Shown piece by piece: positions 17,923-26,072 of a stretch of DNA of 64,000 bases (its first letter is position 1; every line of letters starts with the position of its first letter). This stretch comes from Dysgonomonas sp. 520. Lineage in GTDB: Bacteria; Bacteroidota; Bacteroidia; Bacteroidales; Dysgonomonadaceae. The notes beneath the pieces are model-generated. The model searched no databases. It had not been told where the DNA came from and saw nothing but the letters and a program-made list of their open reading frames with translations. The DNA is taken from assembly GCF_010501095.1 (NCBI RefSeq), contig NZ_QVMP01000008.1:1-64000 (forward strand), given 5' to 3'. A program made the translations under genes and the position numbers.

Positions 17923-18687
17923 TCACCAACCTGTCACTAACAATCCTTTGGCAGCTTTTAAGCTACATTTCTGGTATTTTGAGTAAGCGGATGCTGCACT
18001 AGTCCTGACTGTCTCCGGTGTGTTTCCGTTCAGATATGAATTGATTGCATCATATAACGTATACGCTTCGGGGCACATCAGGTTTGTTGTCCAAAGCAGA
18101 GGATTTGCTCCCGTCGATTTCAATACCGGCCTGAAATATTGCCTGCTGGCACACGCCAAAATTATAGCATCACGTTGTTTACCATCCTTATTTTCAAAGT
18201 TGTCGGTCAATTTGAAATCCATCAATCCGTTGTGACCTATGTAGGCTATAAGTTTAGAATTTCCCTCAATATTCACAACTTCATTGTTTATCATCAGCGT
18301 ATCTTTTCTGATTCCGGCACAAGCATTCAGAAAATCGATAGTGCAGCCCTTAATATATTTTCCGTCATAAGCATCAGCCACAAGATAGTACGGTTTTGTT
18401 TTGTGTTTGAATACGATACGTTCAAGAATCATTCCGTCGGCCTTGTATCTTTTCACTTCTTTCCATGCCGGTTTTTGTTTAAAATAGGTGCGGATTCCAT
18501 AACCGCATCCCCAATAAAGATTGTTGGCGGGATCTTGCCCATTCCCAATTTTAGAGGGAACTTTCACTATTCCCTGATTCAGGTTATCGCACAAAGCCAC
18601 TTTCACATGGATTGTCTGTGCAGATTGGGCAAAAAGTGCGACTGTGAATAACGAGTAAAGTATTGTGAAAAGTAGTTTTTTGAGCAT
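17923..18687 (-). CDS. exported hypothetical protein, caspase-like (clan CD) candidate
   Basis: The 254-residue product has a signal peptide (LFAQSAQ, cleavage near residue 20). The mature part has YLVADAYDGKYIKG, then LIAYIGHNGLMDF with His152 and DAIILACASRQYF with Cys179. A hydrophobic strand ending in His-x-Gly followed by a hydrophobic strand ending in Ala-Cys is the catalytic layout of clan CD peptidases (caspase, gingipain, CHAT). The 27-residue His-Cys spacing is short. No family was recognised, so peptidase activity is inference. The start is 24 bases after a 59-residue membrane-protein gene on the same strand. Confidence 0.7.
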   Translation of the reverse strand: MLKKLLFTILYSLFTVALFAQSAQTIHVKVALCDNLNQGIVKVPSKIGNGQDPANNLYWGCGYGIRTYFKQKPAWKEVKRYKADGMILERIVFKHKTKPYYLVADAYDGKYIKGCTIDFLNACAGIRKDTLMINNEVVNIEGNSKLIAYIGHNGLMDFKLTDNFENKDGKQRDAIILACASRQYFRPVLKSTGANPLLWTTNLMCPEAYTLYDAINSYLNGNTPETVRTSAASAYSKYQKCSLKAAKGLLVTGW

Positions 18688-18711
18688 AATTTTTTTATTC
18701 AGATCAATGCG

Positions 18712-18891
18712 TTAATACAAGTAATAGAGTGTACCCAACCCCAATCCGATGATTCCAGTAGTAACTATCATTTTCATCACAAGAGAAGATGTAGCCTTTA
18801 ACTCTTGAGATGATATCTTATAATAAAATACTGTTAACCCTATGGCTACAATGAGGTCTACAATAAGCAGTATTAAAATTATATTATTCAT
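18712..18891 (-). CDS. 59-residue two-helix membrane protein
   Basis: A short open frame from ATG (18889-18891) to TAA. It starts MNNIILILLIVDLIVAIGL, has a polar middle (YYKISSQELKATSS) and a second hydrophobic segment (MIVTTGIIGLGLGTLYYLY), giving two transmembrane helices and a short loop. It fills an otherwise empty gap between two same-strand genes, 24 bases before the caspase-like gene and 100 bases after the DUF3943 gene. Codon use looks coding. No family is recognised. Confidence 0.65.
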   Translation of the reverse strand: MNNIILILLIVDLIVAIGLTVFYYKISSQELKATSSLVMKMIVTTGIIGLGLGTLYYLY

Positions 18892-18991
18892 GACCTATAC
18901 AATTTAAGATTAATTTCATCTGCAAAATAACAAAAAATCAGGAAATAAACCAGTAATTCCTATCATTTATGCCTCTCTTTTTTATGAAACC

Positions 18992-19897
18992 CTAAAAAGA
19001 TAGGTTTACCATAAATCCCCAATTTGCTCCGTATTCATTTTTATTAAACCATGGAGTGCATGACAAAGAAGAAGAGGAACTAAGGTTTTTCTTGTTTGGG
19101 TTTCCTGCGAATATTCCAATTACTTCGTTCACCGGATCCACTATATATGCGGTCATACACCCCAAAAAACGAGACCCGCACAATCTGTATTCATTGTCTA
19201 CGATATGGCGTTTCAGCAGATAGAAGCCTTCTCCGATGAGAGTTCCTGTTATAGGGGTTATAATTAAGTCTTGTATGGAAGGCACTTCCATAAATGCTTC
19301 GATACCATATTCCCAAAACAAGGTGGATATGCCGGCCGAGTAAAGAAACGAATAGAAAAGGTTAAACCCCTGGCTTCTGGCTCCCATATAATATGCAGCT
19401 CCGCCATAAGGATGAAGAACATAATTGAAAACAAAATTATCTTTATCCCAAACAGGCCCTTTCTTCACATTTCTGACCCATCTGCGGAAAGGATTAACCT
19501 GCCTGATTTCTTTTCTGTTCCAGCTGGTAGCGTCTTCGGGCAATAGTTCCAGTACACCGAGTGTTACGACGCCTGCCCCATACAATACCCCTGTGTTTAA
19601 GGCTAATCTTTTGTAATTGGGATAGTTGGCTGTAAGAGAATAGGGCATATCATAAATATTGACCTTATGAGGGTATTGTTTAAAATCTGCCTTGTAAAGG
19701 CTTTTTGTGGAAATAGTATCAATTTTGTTCCGGTATGTTGCCTGCAAATTAGAGGTCGAGACAGTATCCGGTTCGTTTTTTCCTTCCAATTCATTCTGAG
19801 CTTCAATATTGGGAACATACAAAAGAGATAATAAGATAAAAAAGTATCTACTTACCTGCTTAGTTATGACATTATCATTTTTCATTACGGCAATCAT
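18992..19897 (-). CDS. DUF3943 outer-membrane-type protein
   Basis: The 301-residue exported protein belongs to the DUF3943 family. Visible motifs are WDKDNFVFNYVLHPYGGAAYY, split around residues 150-170, then ARSQGFNLFYSFLYSAG, FWEYGIEAFMEVPSIQDLI and ITPITGTLIGEGFY. The family is confined largely to Bacteroidota and Proteobacteria and its role is unknown; the pattern suggests a membrane-embedded or barrel-associated protein. A signal peptide is present if translation begins at Met1 or Met5 (MKNDNVITK). It is first of a possible three-gene minus-strand unit. Confidence 0.8.
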   Translation of the reverse strand: MIAVMKNDNVITKQVSRYFFILLSLLYVPNIEAQNELEGKNEPDTVSTSNLQATYRNKIDTISTKSLYKADFKQYPHKVNIYDMPYSLTANYPNYKRLALNTGVLYGAGVVTLGVLELLPEDATSWNRKEIRQVNPFRRWVRNVKKGPVWDKDNFVFNYVLHPYGGAAYYMGARSQGFNLFYSFLYSAGISTLFWEYGIEAFMEVPSIQDLIITPITGTLIGEGFYLLKRHIVDNEYRLCGSRFLGCMTAYIVDPVNEVIGIFAGNPNKKNLSSSSSLSCTPWFNKNEYGANWGFMVNLSF

Positions 19898-20140
19898 TAA
19901 AATTCAAAATATCAGTCTTTATAAATTTAATGGATATTCAAATAAATAGTTTTTGAATAGATGTTTTTTCTGAAATTTATACTAATATTATTCATGAATT
20001 TAACAATTCACAGATCGTAAGTAACTTTTTTTATTCTCTTAATGAAGTTAAGATGACCATATTAATACGAATCAGTAGATGAAAAAGATTGGCTTTATTA
20101 ATAAAAAAATAAACGTGAGAAAATAACAAATATCAAATAA

Positions 20141-20179
20141 AATGTATATTTTTGCACTCTATATGTATATTTATACAAA
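20141..20179 (+). promoter_or_regulatory. tandem ARG-box-like operator over the argR promoter
   Basis: Two 18-base boxes, 20141-20158 with core TGTATATTTTTGCA and 20162-20179 with core TGTATATTTATACA (a perfect palindrome), are separated by 3 bases, so their centres are 21 bases apart. This is the geometry of paired ARG boxes bound by ArgR hexamers in E. coli. The first box covers the -7 element TATTTTTG (20147-20154), so binding should block transcription of argR and the genes behind it. Confidence 0.6.
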
Positions 20180-20181
20180 CA

Positions 20182-20643
20182 ATGGGTAAAACATTAAGAC
20201 ATAGGGCAATAAAAGAGATAATAGCAAATCTCCCAATAAACAGTCAGGATATACTCCTTAATATGTTGATTGAAAAGGGGTTTAATGTAACTCAGGCAAC
20301 ATTGTCGCGTGATATAAAAGAACTGAAAATAGCTAAAATTCCTACATCATCGGGAGAATATGCATATCAATTACCTCACCAGTCAATAAATGACGATTCG
20401 GAGAGATCGCGTAATTTATCTTCATTTGGATTTATAAGTATCGAATTTTCGGGTTCTTTAGCTGTAATAAAGACCCGTCCAGGTTATGCAATGGGTATAG
20501 CTGGCGATATTGACGCCAGAGCTACTTCAACAATTTTGGGTACTGTTGCCGGAGATGATACAATACTAATCATTCCCCGTGAAAATATAAGTAGAGAGAA
20601 AATATTAGAATCACTGTCGGATATTATACCAACTATACAATGA
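20182..20643 (+). CDS. argR: arginine repressor ArgR
   Basis: Arginine-sensing transcription factor of the ArgR/AhrC family. With the ATG at 20182 it has 153 residues: an N-terminal winged helix (HRAIKEIIANLPINSQDILL, then VTQATLSRDIKELKIAKIP, the recognition helix) and a C-terminal hexamerisation and arginine-binding domain (GYAMGIAGDIDAR, LGTVAGDDTILII). A possible TTG start at 20152 is rejected because it lies inside the -7 promoter element. It heads the arginine operon and overlaps the next gene by 4 bases. Paired ARG-box-like palindromes over its promoter point to autoregulation. Confidence 0.93.
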   Translation: MGKTLRHRAIKEIIANLPINSQDILLNMLIEKGFNVTQATLSRDIKELKIAKIPTSSGEYAYQLPHQSINDDSERSRNLSSFGFISIEFSGSLAVIKTRPGYAMGIAGDIDARATSTILGTVAGDDTILIIPRENISREKILESLSDIIPTIQ

Positions 20644-21278
20644 TAGAAGTTAAAAGTTATTCATCAATAACTGAAATGGAAAACAAACAAGACGAAATTA
20701 CGGTAGAAGTGGCTAACGAAAGCCACGTTTCTTATGTGCAAACTATATTGGACACAATAGAAGCTGCTGCAAAAGTGCGAGGCACGGGTATAGCCAAAAG
20801 AAGCCCCGAATATATAGAGCAAAAAATGAAAGAAGGCAAAGCTATTATAGCATTGGCGGGAGATCAGTTTGCTGGTTTTTGTTATATCGAAACGTGGGGG
20901 AACAAACAGTTCGTGGCTAACTCAGGACTTATAGTTGACGACAAATATAGAGGACATGGCTTGGCTTTGCGCATTAAACAAACTGCTTTTGCCTTGAGCC
21001 GGACAATGTTTCCCGATGCAAAAATATTCGGTTTGACATCCGGTGCAGCGGTGATGAAGATCAATACCAAGTTAGGATATTACCCTGTAACGTTTGCTCA
21101 ACTAACCGATGATGAAGCATTCTGGCGTGGGTGTCAGGGATGTATAAATTATGACATACTGACACGGACCGACAGAAAATATTGCATCTGCACGGCAATG
21201 CTCTATGATCCCCGTAAACACGAGGACAGACTGGAAATAATAGATTTAATGAAAAAACTAAAAGATAAAACTCAATGA
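20640..21278 (+). CDS. GNAT acyltransferase, likely N-acylglutamate synthase
   Basis: A 212-residue GNAT-fold protein. Family features include IALAGDQFAGFCYIETW (strands 2-4), the acyl-CoA loop in VDDKYRGHGLALRIKQTA, and FGLTSGAAVMKINTKLGY. The C-terminal part contains a Cys-rich stretch (WRGCQGCINYDILTR, CICTAMLYD). It is embedded by 4-base overlaps between argR and argG. No classical argA or argJ is in the window, and Bacteroidota need an N-acetyl- or N-succinylglutamate for this pathway. I recall a GNAT protein at this place in Bacteroides being proposed as the N-acylglutamate synthase. The assignment rests on context plus fold. Confidence 0.7.
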   Translation: MIEVKSYSSITEMENKQDEITVEVANESHVSYVQTILDTIEAAAKVRGTGIAKRSPEYIEQKMKEGKAIIALAGDQFAGFCYIETWGNKQFVANSGLIVDDKYRGHGLALRIKQTAFALSRTMFPDAKIFGLTSGAAVMKINTKLGYYPVTFAQLTDDEAFWRGCQGCINYDILTRTDRKYCICTAMLYDPRKHEDRLEIIDLMKKLKDKTQ

Positions 21279-22474
21279 AAAAGAAAGTTGTTTTGGCATT
21301 CAGCGGAGGATTGGATACTTCTTTTTGTGCCATGTATCTGTCGAAAGACAAAGGGTATGATGTTTATACGGCGATTGCCAATACCGGAGGTTTTTCTCCC
21401 GAAGAGTTGAAAGTGATAGAAGAAAAAGCGTATAAACTAGGCGCAGTGAAGCATGTCACCTTGGATGTTACACAAGAATATTACGAGAAGAGCATAAAAT
21501 ATATGATTTTCGGGAATGTGATGCGTAACGGCACATATCCCATATCGGTTAGCTCGGAGCGTATTTTTCAGGCGATGGCGATTATCAATTATGCTAAAGA
21601 GATAGGTGCGGATGCAGTGGCTCATGGAAGTACCGGCGCAGGAAACGATCAGGTTCGTTTCGATCTGACATTTGATGTTCTTGCACCCGAAATAGAGATC
21701 ATAACCCCTACACGTGATATGATTCTGACTCGTGAATATGAGATCAATTATCTGAAAGAACATGGCTACGAAGCCGATTTCGCAAAGATGGAGTATTCTA
21801 TCAATAAAGGATTGTGGGGAACTAGCATCGGAGGAAAAGAAACGCTGAAATCGGATCAAACATTACCGGAAGAAGCATATCCGTCTCAATTGAAAAAAAC
21901 GGAGCCTGAAACTCTTACTATTGATTTTGAAAAAGGAGAGATTGTTGCCGTGAATGGCGCAAAATACATAGATAAGGTTGCGGCTATAAACAAGATTGAA
22001 GAAATAACTTCAGCTTTTGCCATAGGCAGGGATATGCACATCGGCGACACCATAATAGGTATAAAAGGGCGTGTAGGCTTTGAGGCTGCTGCTCCCGTCG
22101 TGATAATCAATGCTCACAAAATGTTGGAAAAACATACTCTTACCAAATGGCAACAATACTGGAAAGACCAACTGGGCAACTGGTATGGCATGTTCCTTCA
22201 CGAAGCGCAGTACTTAGAGCCTGTGATGCGTGATATTGAGGCTTTCCTCGAAAATTCTCAAGATAATGTAACAGGCAGGGTTATTGTGAAATTGATGCCT
22301 TATCATTACGTGTTGGTGGGTGTAGAAAGCGATTTCGACCTGATGAAAGCCGACTTTGGTGAATATGGTGAAGTGAACAAGGCTTGGACTTCGGACGATG
22401 CTAAAGGATTCACTAAAATCTATTCGATGACGAACAAGATTTTCCATAGTGTGCAAAAGAAAAACGGAAAATAA
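21275..22474 (+). CDS. argG: argininosuccinate synthase
   Basis: Joins citrulline and aspartate with ATP to make argininosuccinate. The 399-residue product opens with the PP-loop motif AFSGGLDTSF (residues 8-17) and has HGSTGAGNDQVRFD and the SIGGKETLKSD segment, fitting the family. It overlaps the GNAT gene by 4 bases. A 122-base gap with an inverted repeat separates it from argC. argH and the carbamoyltransferase gene are not in the window. Confidence 0.95.
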   Translation: MKKKVVLAFSGGLDTSFCAMYLSKDKGYDVYTAIANTGGFSPEELKVIEEKAYKLGAVKHVTLDVTQEYYEKSIKYMIFGNVMRNGTYPISVSSERIFQAMAIINYAKEIGADAVAHGSTGAGNDQVRFDLTFDVLAPEIEIITPTRDMILTREYEINYLKEHGYEADFAKMEYSINKGLWGTSIGGKETLKSDQTLPEEAYPSQLKKTEPETLTIDFEKGEIVAVNGAKYIDKVAAINKIEEITSAFAIGRDMHIGDTIIGIKGRVGFEAAAPVVIINAHKMLEKHTLTKWQQYWKDQLGNWYGMFLHEAQYLEPVMRDIEAFLENSQDNVTGRVIVKLMPYHYVLVGVESDFDLMKADFGEYGEVNKAWTSDDAKGFTKIYSMTNKIFHSVQKKNGK

Positions 22475-22489
22475 TTATTTCAATTTTCC

Positions 22490-22580
22490 AACACAGAGTA
22501 ACACAGAATAGAAAATCATTGAGAGATAGAATTAAAAGACATTCAATTTAAACTCTTTTATTCTCTTTCGACTCTGTGTT
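22490..22580. repeat. inverted repeat in the argG-argC gap
   Basis: Perfect 10-base arms aacacagagt (22490-22499) and actctgtgtt (22571-22580) enclose 71 bases. The left arm is followed by a second acacaga unit. The text resembles small cacagag/ctctgtg repeats scattered in Bacteroidota intergenic DNA. No T-run follows, so it does not look like a terminator. Confidence 0.45.
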
Positions 22581-22596
22581 TTAATTCAAACAAGAT

Positions 22597-23565
22597 ATGA
22601 TAAAAGCAGGAATTATAGGTGGAGCCGGATATACGGCAGGAGAATTGATACGCATACTGATAAATCACTCTCGGGTGGAATTGGTATTTGTGAATAGCAC
22701 AAGCAATGCAGGTAATAAACTGACCGATGTTCACGAAGGATTATTGGGTGATACGGAAATGATCTTTACAGATCAGTTGCCATACGATCAGATTGACGTG
22801 CTGTTTTTCTGTACAGCTCATGGCGATACAAAAAAGTTTTTGGAGGCTAACGAAGTTCCCGGTCATTTGAAAATTATTGACCTGTCCACAGATTACCGTC
22901 AAAAATCGCCGGACCACGAGTTTGTATATGGTTTACCCGAACTAAATAAAGCACAAATTCAGAAAGCGAACCGCATAGCCAACCCCGGTTGTTTCGCAAC
23001 AGCTATTCAATTGGGATTGTTGCCATTAGCTAAAGCAGGATTGATTAATTCGGAAGTACACGTTAATGCGATTACAGGTTCTACGGGTGCAGGAGTGAAA
23101 CCATCGGCTACCTCTCATTTTAGCTGGCGCGAGAATAATATTTCAGTATATAAAGCGTTCACACACCAGCATTTAGCCGAGATTCGTCAATCTCTGGTTC
23201 AACTTCAAAATGGTTTCGACCATAGCATAAACTTTATTCCTGTGCGTGGTAATTTTACACGGGGAATATTCGTTACCTCATACCTGAATTATAGCGGTTC
23301 GATAGATGATGTAAAAAAACTTTACGAGGATTTTTACGACGGGCATCCGTTTACTATTGTAACAGATAAAAATCCCGATTTGAAACAAGTGGTGAATACC
23401 AATAAATGTATAATCCATTTGGAGAAACACGGAGATAAATTGCTAATTTTGTCATGTATTGATAATTTACTGAAAGGTGCTTCGGGACAGGCTGTACAAA
23501 ACATGAATCTTATCTTTGGATTGGATGAATTGGAAGGACTGAGGTTGAAAGCTGTGGGATTTTAA
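22597..23565 (+). CDS. argC: N-acyl-gamma-glutamyl-phosphate reductase
   Basis: NADPH-dependent reduction of N-acylglutamyl phosphate to the semialdehyde in arginine synthesis. The 322-residue product has GGAGYTAGELIRIL at 7-20 (nucleotide-binding fold) and the catalytic Cys132 in NPGCFATAI, with the conserved HQHLAEI and PVRGNFTRGI segments. It is shorter than the E. coli enzyme but normal for Bacteroidota. Whether the substrate is acetylated or succinylated cannot be read from the sequence. Confidence 0.94.
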   Translation: MIKAGIIGGAGYTAGELIRILINHSRVELVFVNSTSNAGNKLTDVHEGLLGDTEMIFTDQLPYDQIDVLFFCTAHGDTKKFLEANEVPGHLKIIDLSTDYRQKSPDHEFVYGLPELNKAQIQKANRIANPGCFATAIQLGLLPLAKAGLINSEVHVNAITGSTGAGVKPSATSHFSWRENNISVYKAFTHQHLAEIRQSLVQLQNGFDHSINFIPVRGNFTRGIFVTSYLNYSGSIDDVKKLYEDFYDGHPFTIVTDKNPDLKQVVNTNKCIIHLEKHGDKLLILSCIDNLLKGASGQAVQNMNLIFGLDELEGLRLKAVGF

Positions 23566-23579
23566 AAGCTGAAAATATC

Positions 23580-24203
23580 ATGATAAAACGAATCTTTAAT
23601 AAAATATTTGGAATAAAACCAAAAGAAGAACCACCTGAGTATCTGAAATATATAGAAAATGAGGGGTCGATACTAAGGTATGGATTCAATGCAAGGTTGG
23701 ATAATCCGGTGGAAGGCCGGAAATATATGAATTTTGGCAAAGATTCAATTCTTGATTGTAATTTAGTTTTTGAGTCGGATAAGGGATATATATCCATTGG
23801 GGATAGCTGTATCATTGGTCATTCAACATTCATATCCCGAAAAGAAATAATAATAGAAGATCATGTTCTTATAAGTTGGGGATGCCTGATATCTGATAAT
23901 AATTCTCATTCGCTGGATTATAAAAATAGACGGGAAGATCATCAGAACATGTTAAAAGATGTTCTTGACCATAAAAATCCCAATTATAGTAAAAATTGGG
24001 ATACAGTTGAATCGAAACCTATACGGGTATGTTCCGATGCCTGGATTGGCATGAATTGCATCATAATGAAAGGCGTTACCATTGGCCGGGGTGCTGTGGT
24101 TGGAGCAAACAGCGTGGTGACGAAAGATGTACCTGATTTTACGGTAGTTGCCGGCAATCCTGCCAAAATAATTAAGAACTTGCCCCAAGAATACACTTAT
24201 TAA
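23580..24203 (+). CDS. hexapeptide-repeat acyltransferase in the arginine operon
   Basis: A 207-residue left-handed beta-helix acyltransferase. Hexapeptide repeats are visible in two runs: ISIGDSCIIGHSTFIS near 80-95 and DAWIGMNCIIMKGVTIGRG to VVAGNPAKII near 150-200, the typical end of maltose/galactoside O-acetyltransferases. An acceptor is not identifiable. It lies 14 bases after argC and 11 bases before argD, in frame with operon transcription. This position between core arginine genes is not the usual gene order I know, so it may be a recent insertion or a pathway-related acyl transfer enzyme. Confidence 0.8.
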   Translation: MIKRIFNKIFGIKPKEEPPEYLKYIENEGSILRYGFNARLDNPVEGRKYMNFGKDSILDCNLVFESDKGYISIGDSCIIGHSTFISRKEIIIEDHVLISWGCLISDNNSHSLDYKNRREDHQNMLKDVLDHKNPNYSKNWDTVESKPIRVCSDAWIGMNCIIMKGVTIGRGAVVGANSVVTKDVPDFTVVAGNPAKIIKNLPQEYTY

Positions 24204-24214
24204 ATAAAATTGAA

Positions 24215-25336
24215 ATGAAACTATTTGATGTATATCCATTATTCGATATAAATATTGTTGAAGGAAAAGGTTGCTATGTTTATGACGACAAGGGAAATGA
24301 GTATCTTGACCTTTATGGTGGTCATGCCGTTATCTCGGTAGGGCACACACATCCCTACTATGTGGAGAAAGTTACAGGTCAATTGAATAGACTGGCATTT
24401 TACTCAAATTCGATTGTAAATAAATTACAAGCAGAACTGGCTCAGAAACTTGGCGAGCAATGCGGATATGACGATTATTCGCTATTTCTGGTGAACTCTG
24501 GTGCTGAAGCTAATGAAAATGCCTTGAAACTCGCATCATTTCACAATGGGCGCAAGAAAGTATTATCATTCAAAAAGGCTTTTCACGGACGCACATCTGC
24601 TGCTGTTAAGGTGACCGATTCGCCTAGTTATCAGGCTCCTGTTAACGATGGTTTGGAGGTTGTTTTTGTTCCGTTCAACGATATTGAAGCGGTAAGAAGC
24701 GAGTTGCAGAAAGGGGATTTCTCCTCTGTAATTATCGAAGGAATACAAGGTGTGGGAGGAATACAAATACCTGATGACGGTTTCATGAAACAGCTTCGTC
24801 AGTTATGTACCGAAACGGGCACAATACTGATTCTTGACGAAATTCAATCGGGGTATGGACGTAGTGGAAAATTCTTCGCCCATCAATACGCAGATATAAA
24901 AGCCGATATTATAACTGTGGCTAAGGGTATCGGCAATGGATTTCCTATGTCGGCTGCATTGATCAGCCCGATTTTTAAGGCTGTGTACGGGCAATTAGGA
25001 ACTACCTTCGGTGGCAATCACTTGGCTTGTTCTGCTGCTATTGCAGTTCTTGATATCATGAAAAACGAAAATCTTGTAGATAATGCCCAAAAGGTTGGGG
25101 AGTATCTTATGACAGAACTAAAAAAACTTCCTAATATCAAAGATGTTCGGGGCAGAGGACTAATGATTGGTATCGAACTGGACGAGCCAATCAAAGAAAA
25201 GAGAAGCAAACTTCTTTTCGAGGAGAAAATTTTTACCGGTTCCACCGGAACACACGTTTTCAGGCTTCTACCTCCATTGTGCTTGACAATAGAGCAGGCT
25301 GATGTATTCCTTGAGAAATTCAAGAAAGTATTGTGA
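24215..25336 (+). CDS. argD: N-acylornithine aminotransferase
   Basis: PLP-dependent class III aminotransferase converting N-acyl-glutamate semialdehyde to N-acylornithine. The 373-residue product has the subgroup III pattern: VNSGAEANENALKLA, FKKAFHGRTSA, LDEIQSGYGRSG and the Schiff-base Lys237 in VAKGIGNGFPMSA. It lies downstream of argC and the hexapeptide transferase; its stop overlaps the GTG start of a GH25 gene. Acetyl versus succinyl specificity is not decided by sequence. Confidence 0.92.
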   Translation: MKLFDVYPLFDINIVEGKGCYVYDDKGNEYLDLYGGHAVISVGHTHPYYVEKVTGQLNRLAFYSNSIVNKLQAELAQKLGEQCGYDDYSLFLVNSGAEANENALKLASFHNGRKKVLSFKKAFHGRTSAAVKVTDSPSYQAPVNDGLEVVFVPFNDIEAVRSELQKGDFSSVIIEGIQGVGGIQIPDDGFMKQLRQLCTETGTILILDEIQSGYGRSGKFFAHQYADIKADIITVAKGIGNGFPMSAALISPIFKAVYGQLGTTFGGNHLACSAAIAVLDIMKNENLVDNAQKVGEYLMTELKKLPNIKDVRGRGLMIGIELDEPIKEKRSKLLFEEKIFTGSTGTHVFRLLPPLCLTIEQADVFLEKFKKVL

Positions 25337-26064
25337 GAAAAAAGTATATAAAATATACACTTTTAGGCATTTTTTCAATATTTATTGTCATTTTTGGCGG
25401 ATTATTTGCCTTTTATGGAGGATATTTACGACTGAATTATCCGTCATTTGCCAAGTATCCCATTCATGGATTGGATATATCTCATCATCAGGGGATTATA
25501 GACTGGCAAAAACTTGACAAAAAGTATACGCAGTTTGTCTTCATGAAAGCAACGGAAGGCGTCACACATGTGGATACGTTGTTCGAAAGAAATTACAGGG
25601 AAGCCAAAAAGCAGAATATTCCTGTGGGTGCTTATCATTTCTTTACTTTTTGCAAGCCGGGAAAAGAGCAGGCCGAAAATTTTATTAAAACCGTACCAAA
25701 AGACAGGTCTGATATGCCTCCCGCAATTGATCTTGAATATAGTGGCAATTGCAAAAGAGATAATCATCTGGAAAATTTGATAGACGAGATTTCGGAATAT
25801 ATACAAATTGTGGAAGATTATTACGAGAAAAAAGTAGTAATATACGCAACTGAGGACTTTTATAACGATTATCTGGTTACCAATTTGTTAGACAACCCGA
25901 TATGGATACGGGATATTTATCGGGAACCCCGATTGGTCAATGATCGGCCTTGGATGTTCTGGCAATATGCTAACAGAGGAAGGCTCAAAGGAATAGAAAC
26001 ATTTGTAGATATAAATGTTTTTGTCGGGACAAAAAAAGATTTTCGAGAACTCATTGATAATTAG
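25333..26064 (+). CDS. membrane-anchored GH25 lysozyme-like hydrolase
   Basis: A 243-residue muramidase-family (GH25) protein. It has an N-terminal transmembrane anchor (about 9-31) and the TIM-barrel motifs HGLDISHHQGIIDW (Asp48), FMKATEGVTHVD, VGAYHFFTF and PAIDLEYSG with the catalytic D-x-E pair. The GTG start overlaps the argD stop by 4 bases, so translation is coupled although no functional link to arginine synthesis is known. A second GH25 gene (45278-46039) has the same layout. A strong terminator ends the operon here. Confidence 0.88.
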   Translation: MRKKYIKYTLLGIFSIFIVIFGGLFAFYGGYLRLNYPSFAKYPIHGLDISHHQGIIDWQKLDKKYTQFVFMKATEGVTHVDTLFERNYREAKKQNIPVGAYHFFTFCKPGKEQAENFIKTVPKDRSDMPPAIDLEYSGNCKRDNHLENLIDEISEYIQIVEDYYEKKVVIYATEDFYNDYLVTNLLDNPIWIRDIYREPRLVNDRPWMFWQYANRGRLKGIETFVDINVFVGTKKDFRELIDN

Positions 26065-26072
26065 AATAATAT

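Noticed and set aside
20152-20181. TTG start giving argR ten extra residues
   Set aside because: The TTG lies inside the -7 promoter element and the operator; the ATG at 20182 fits the ArgR family start.
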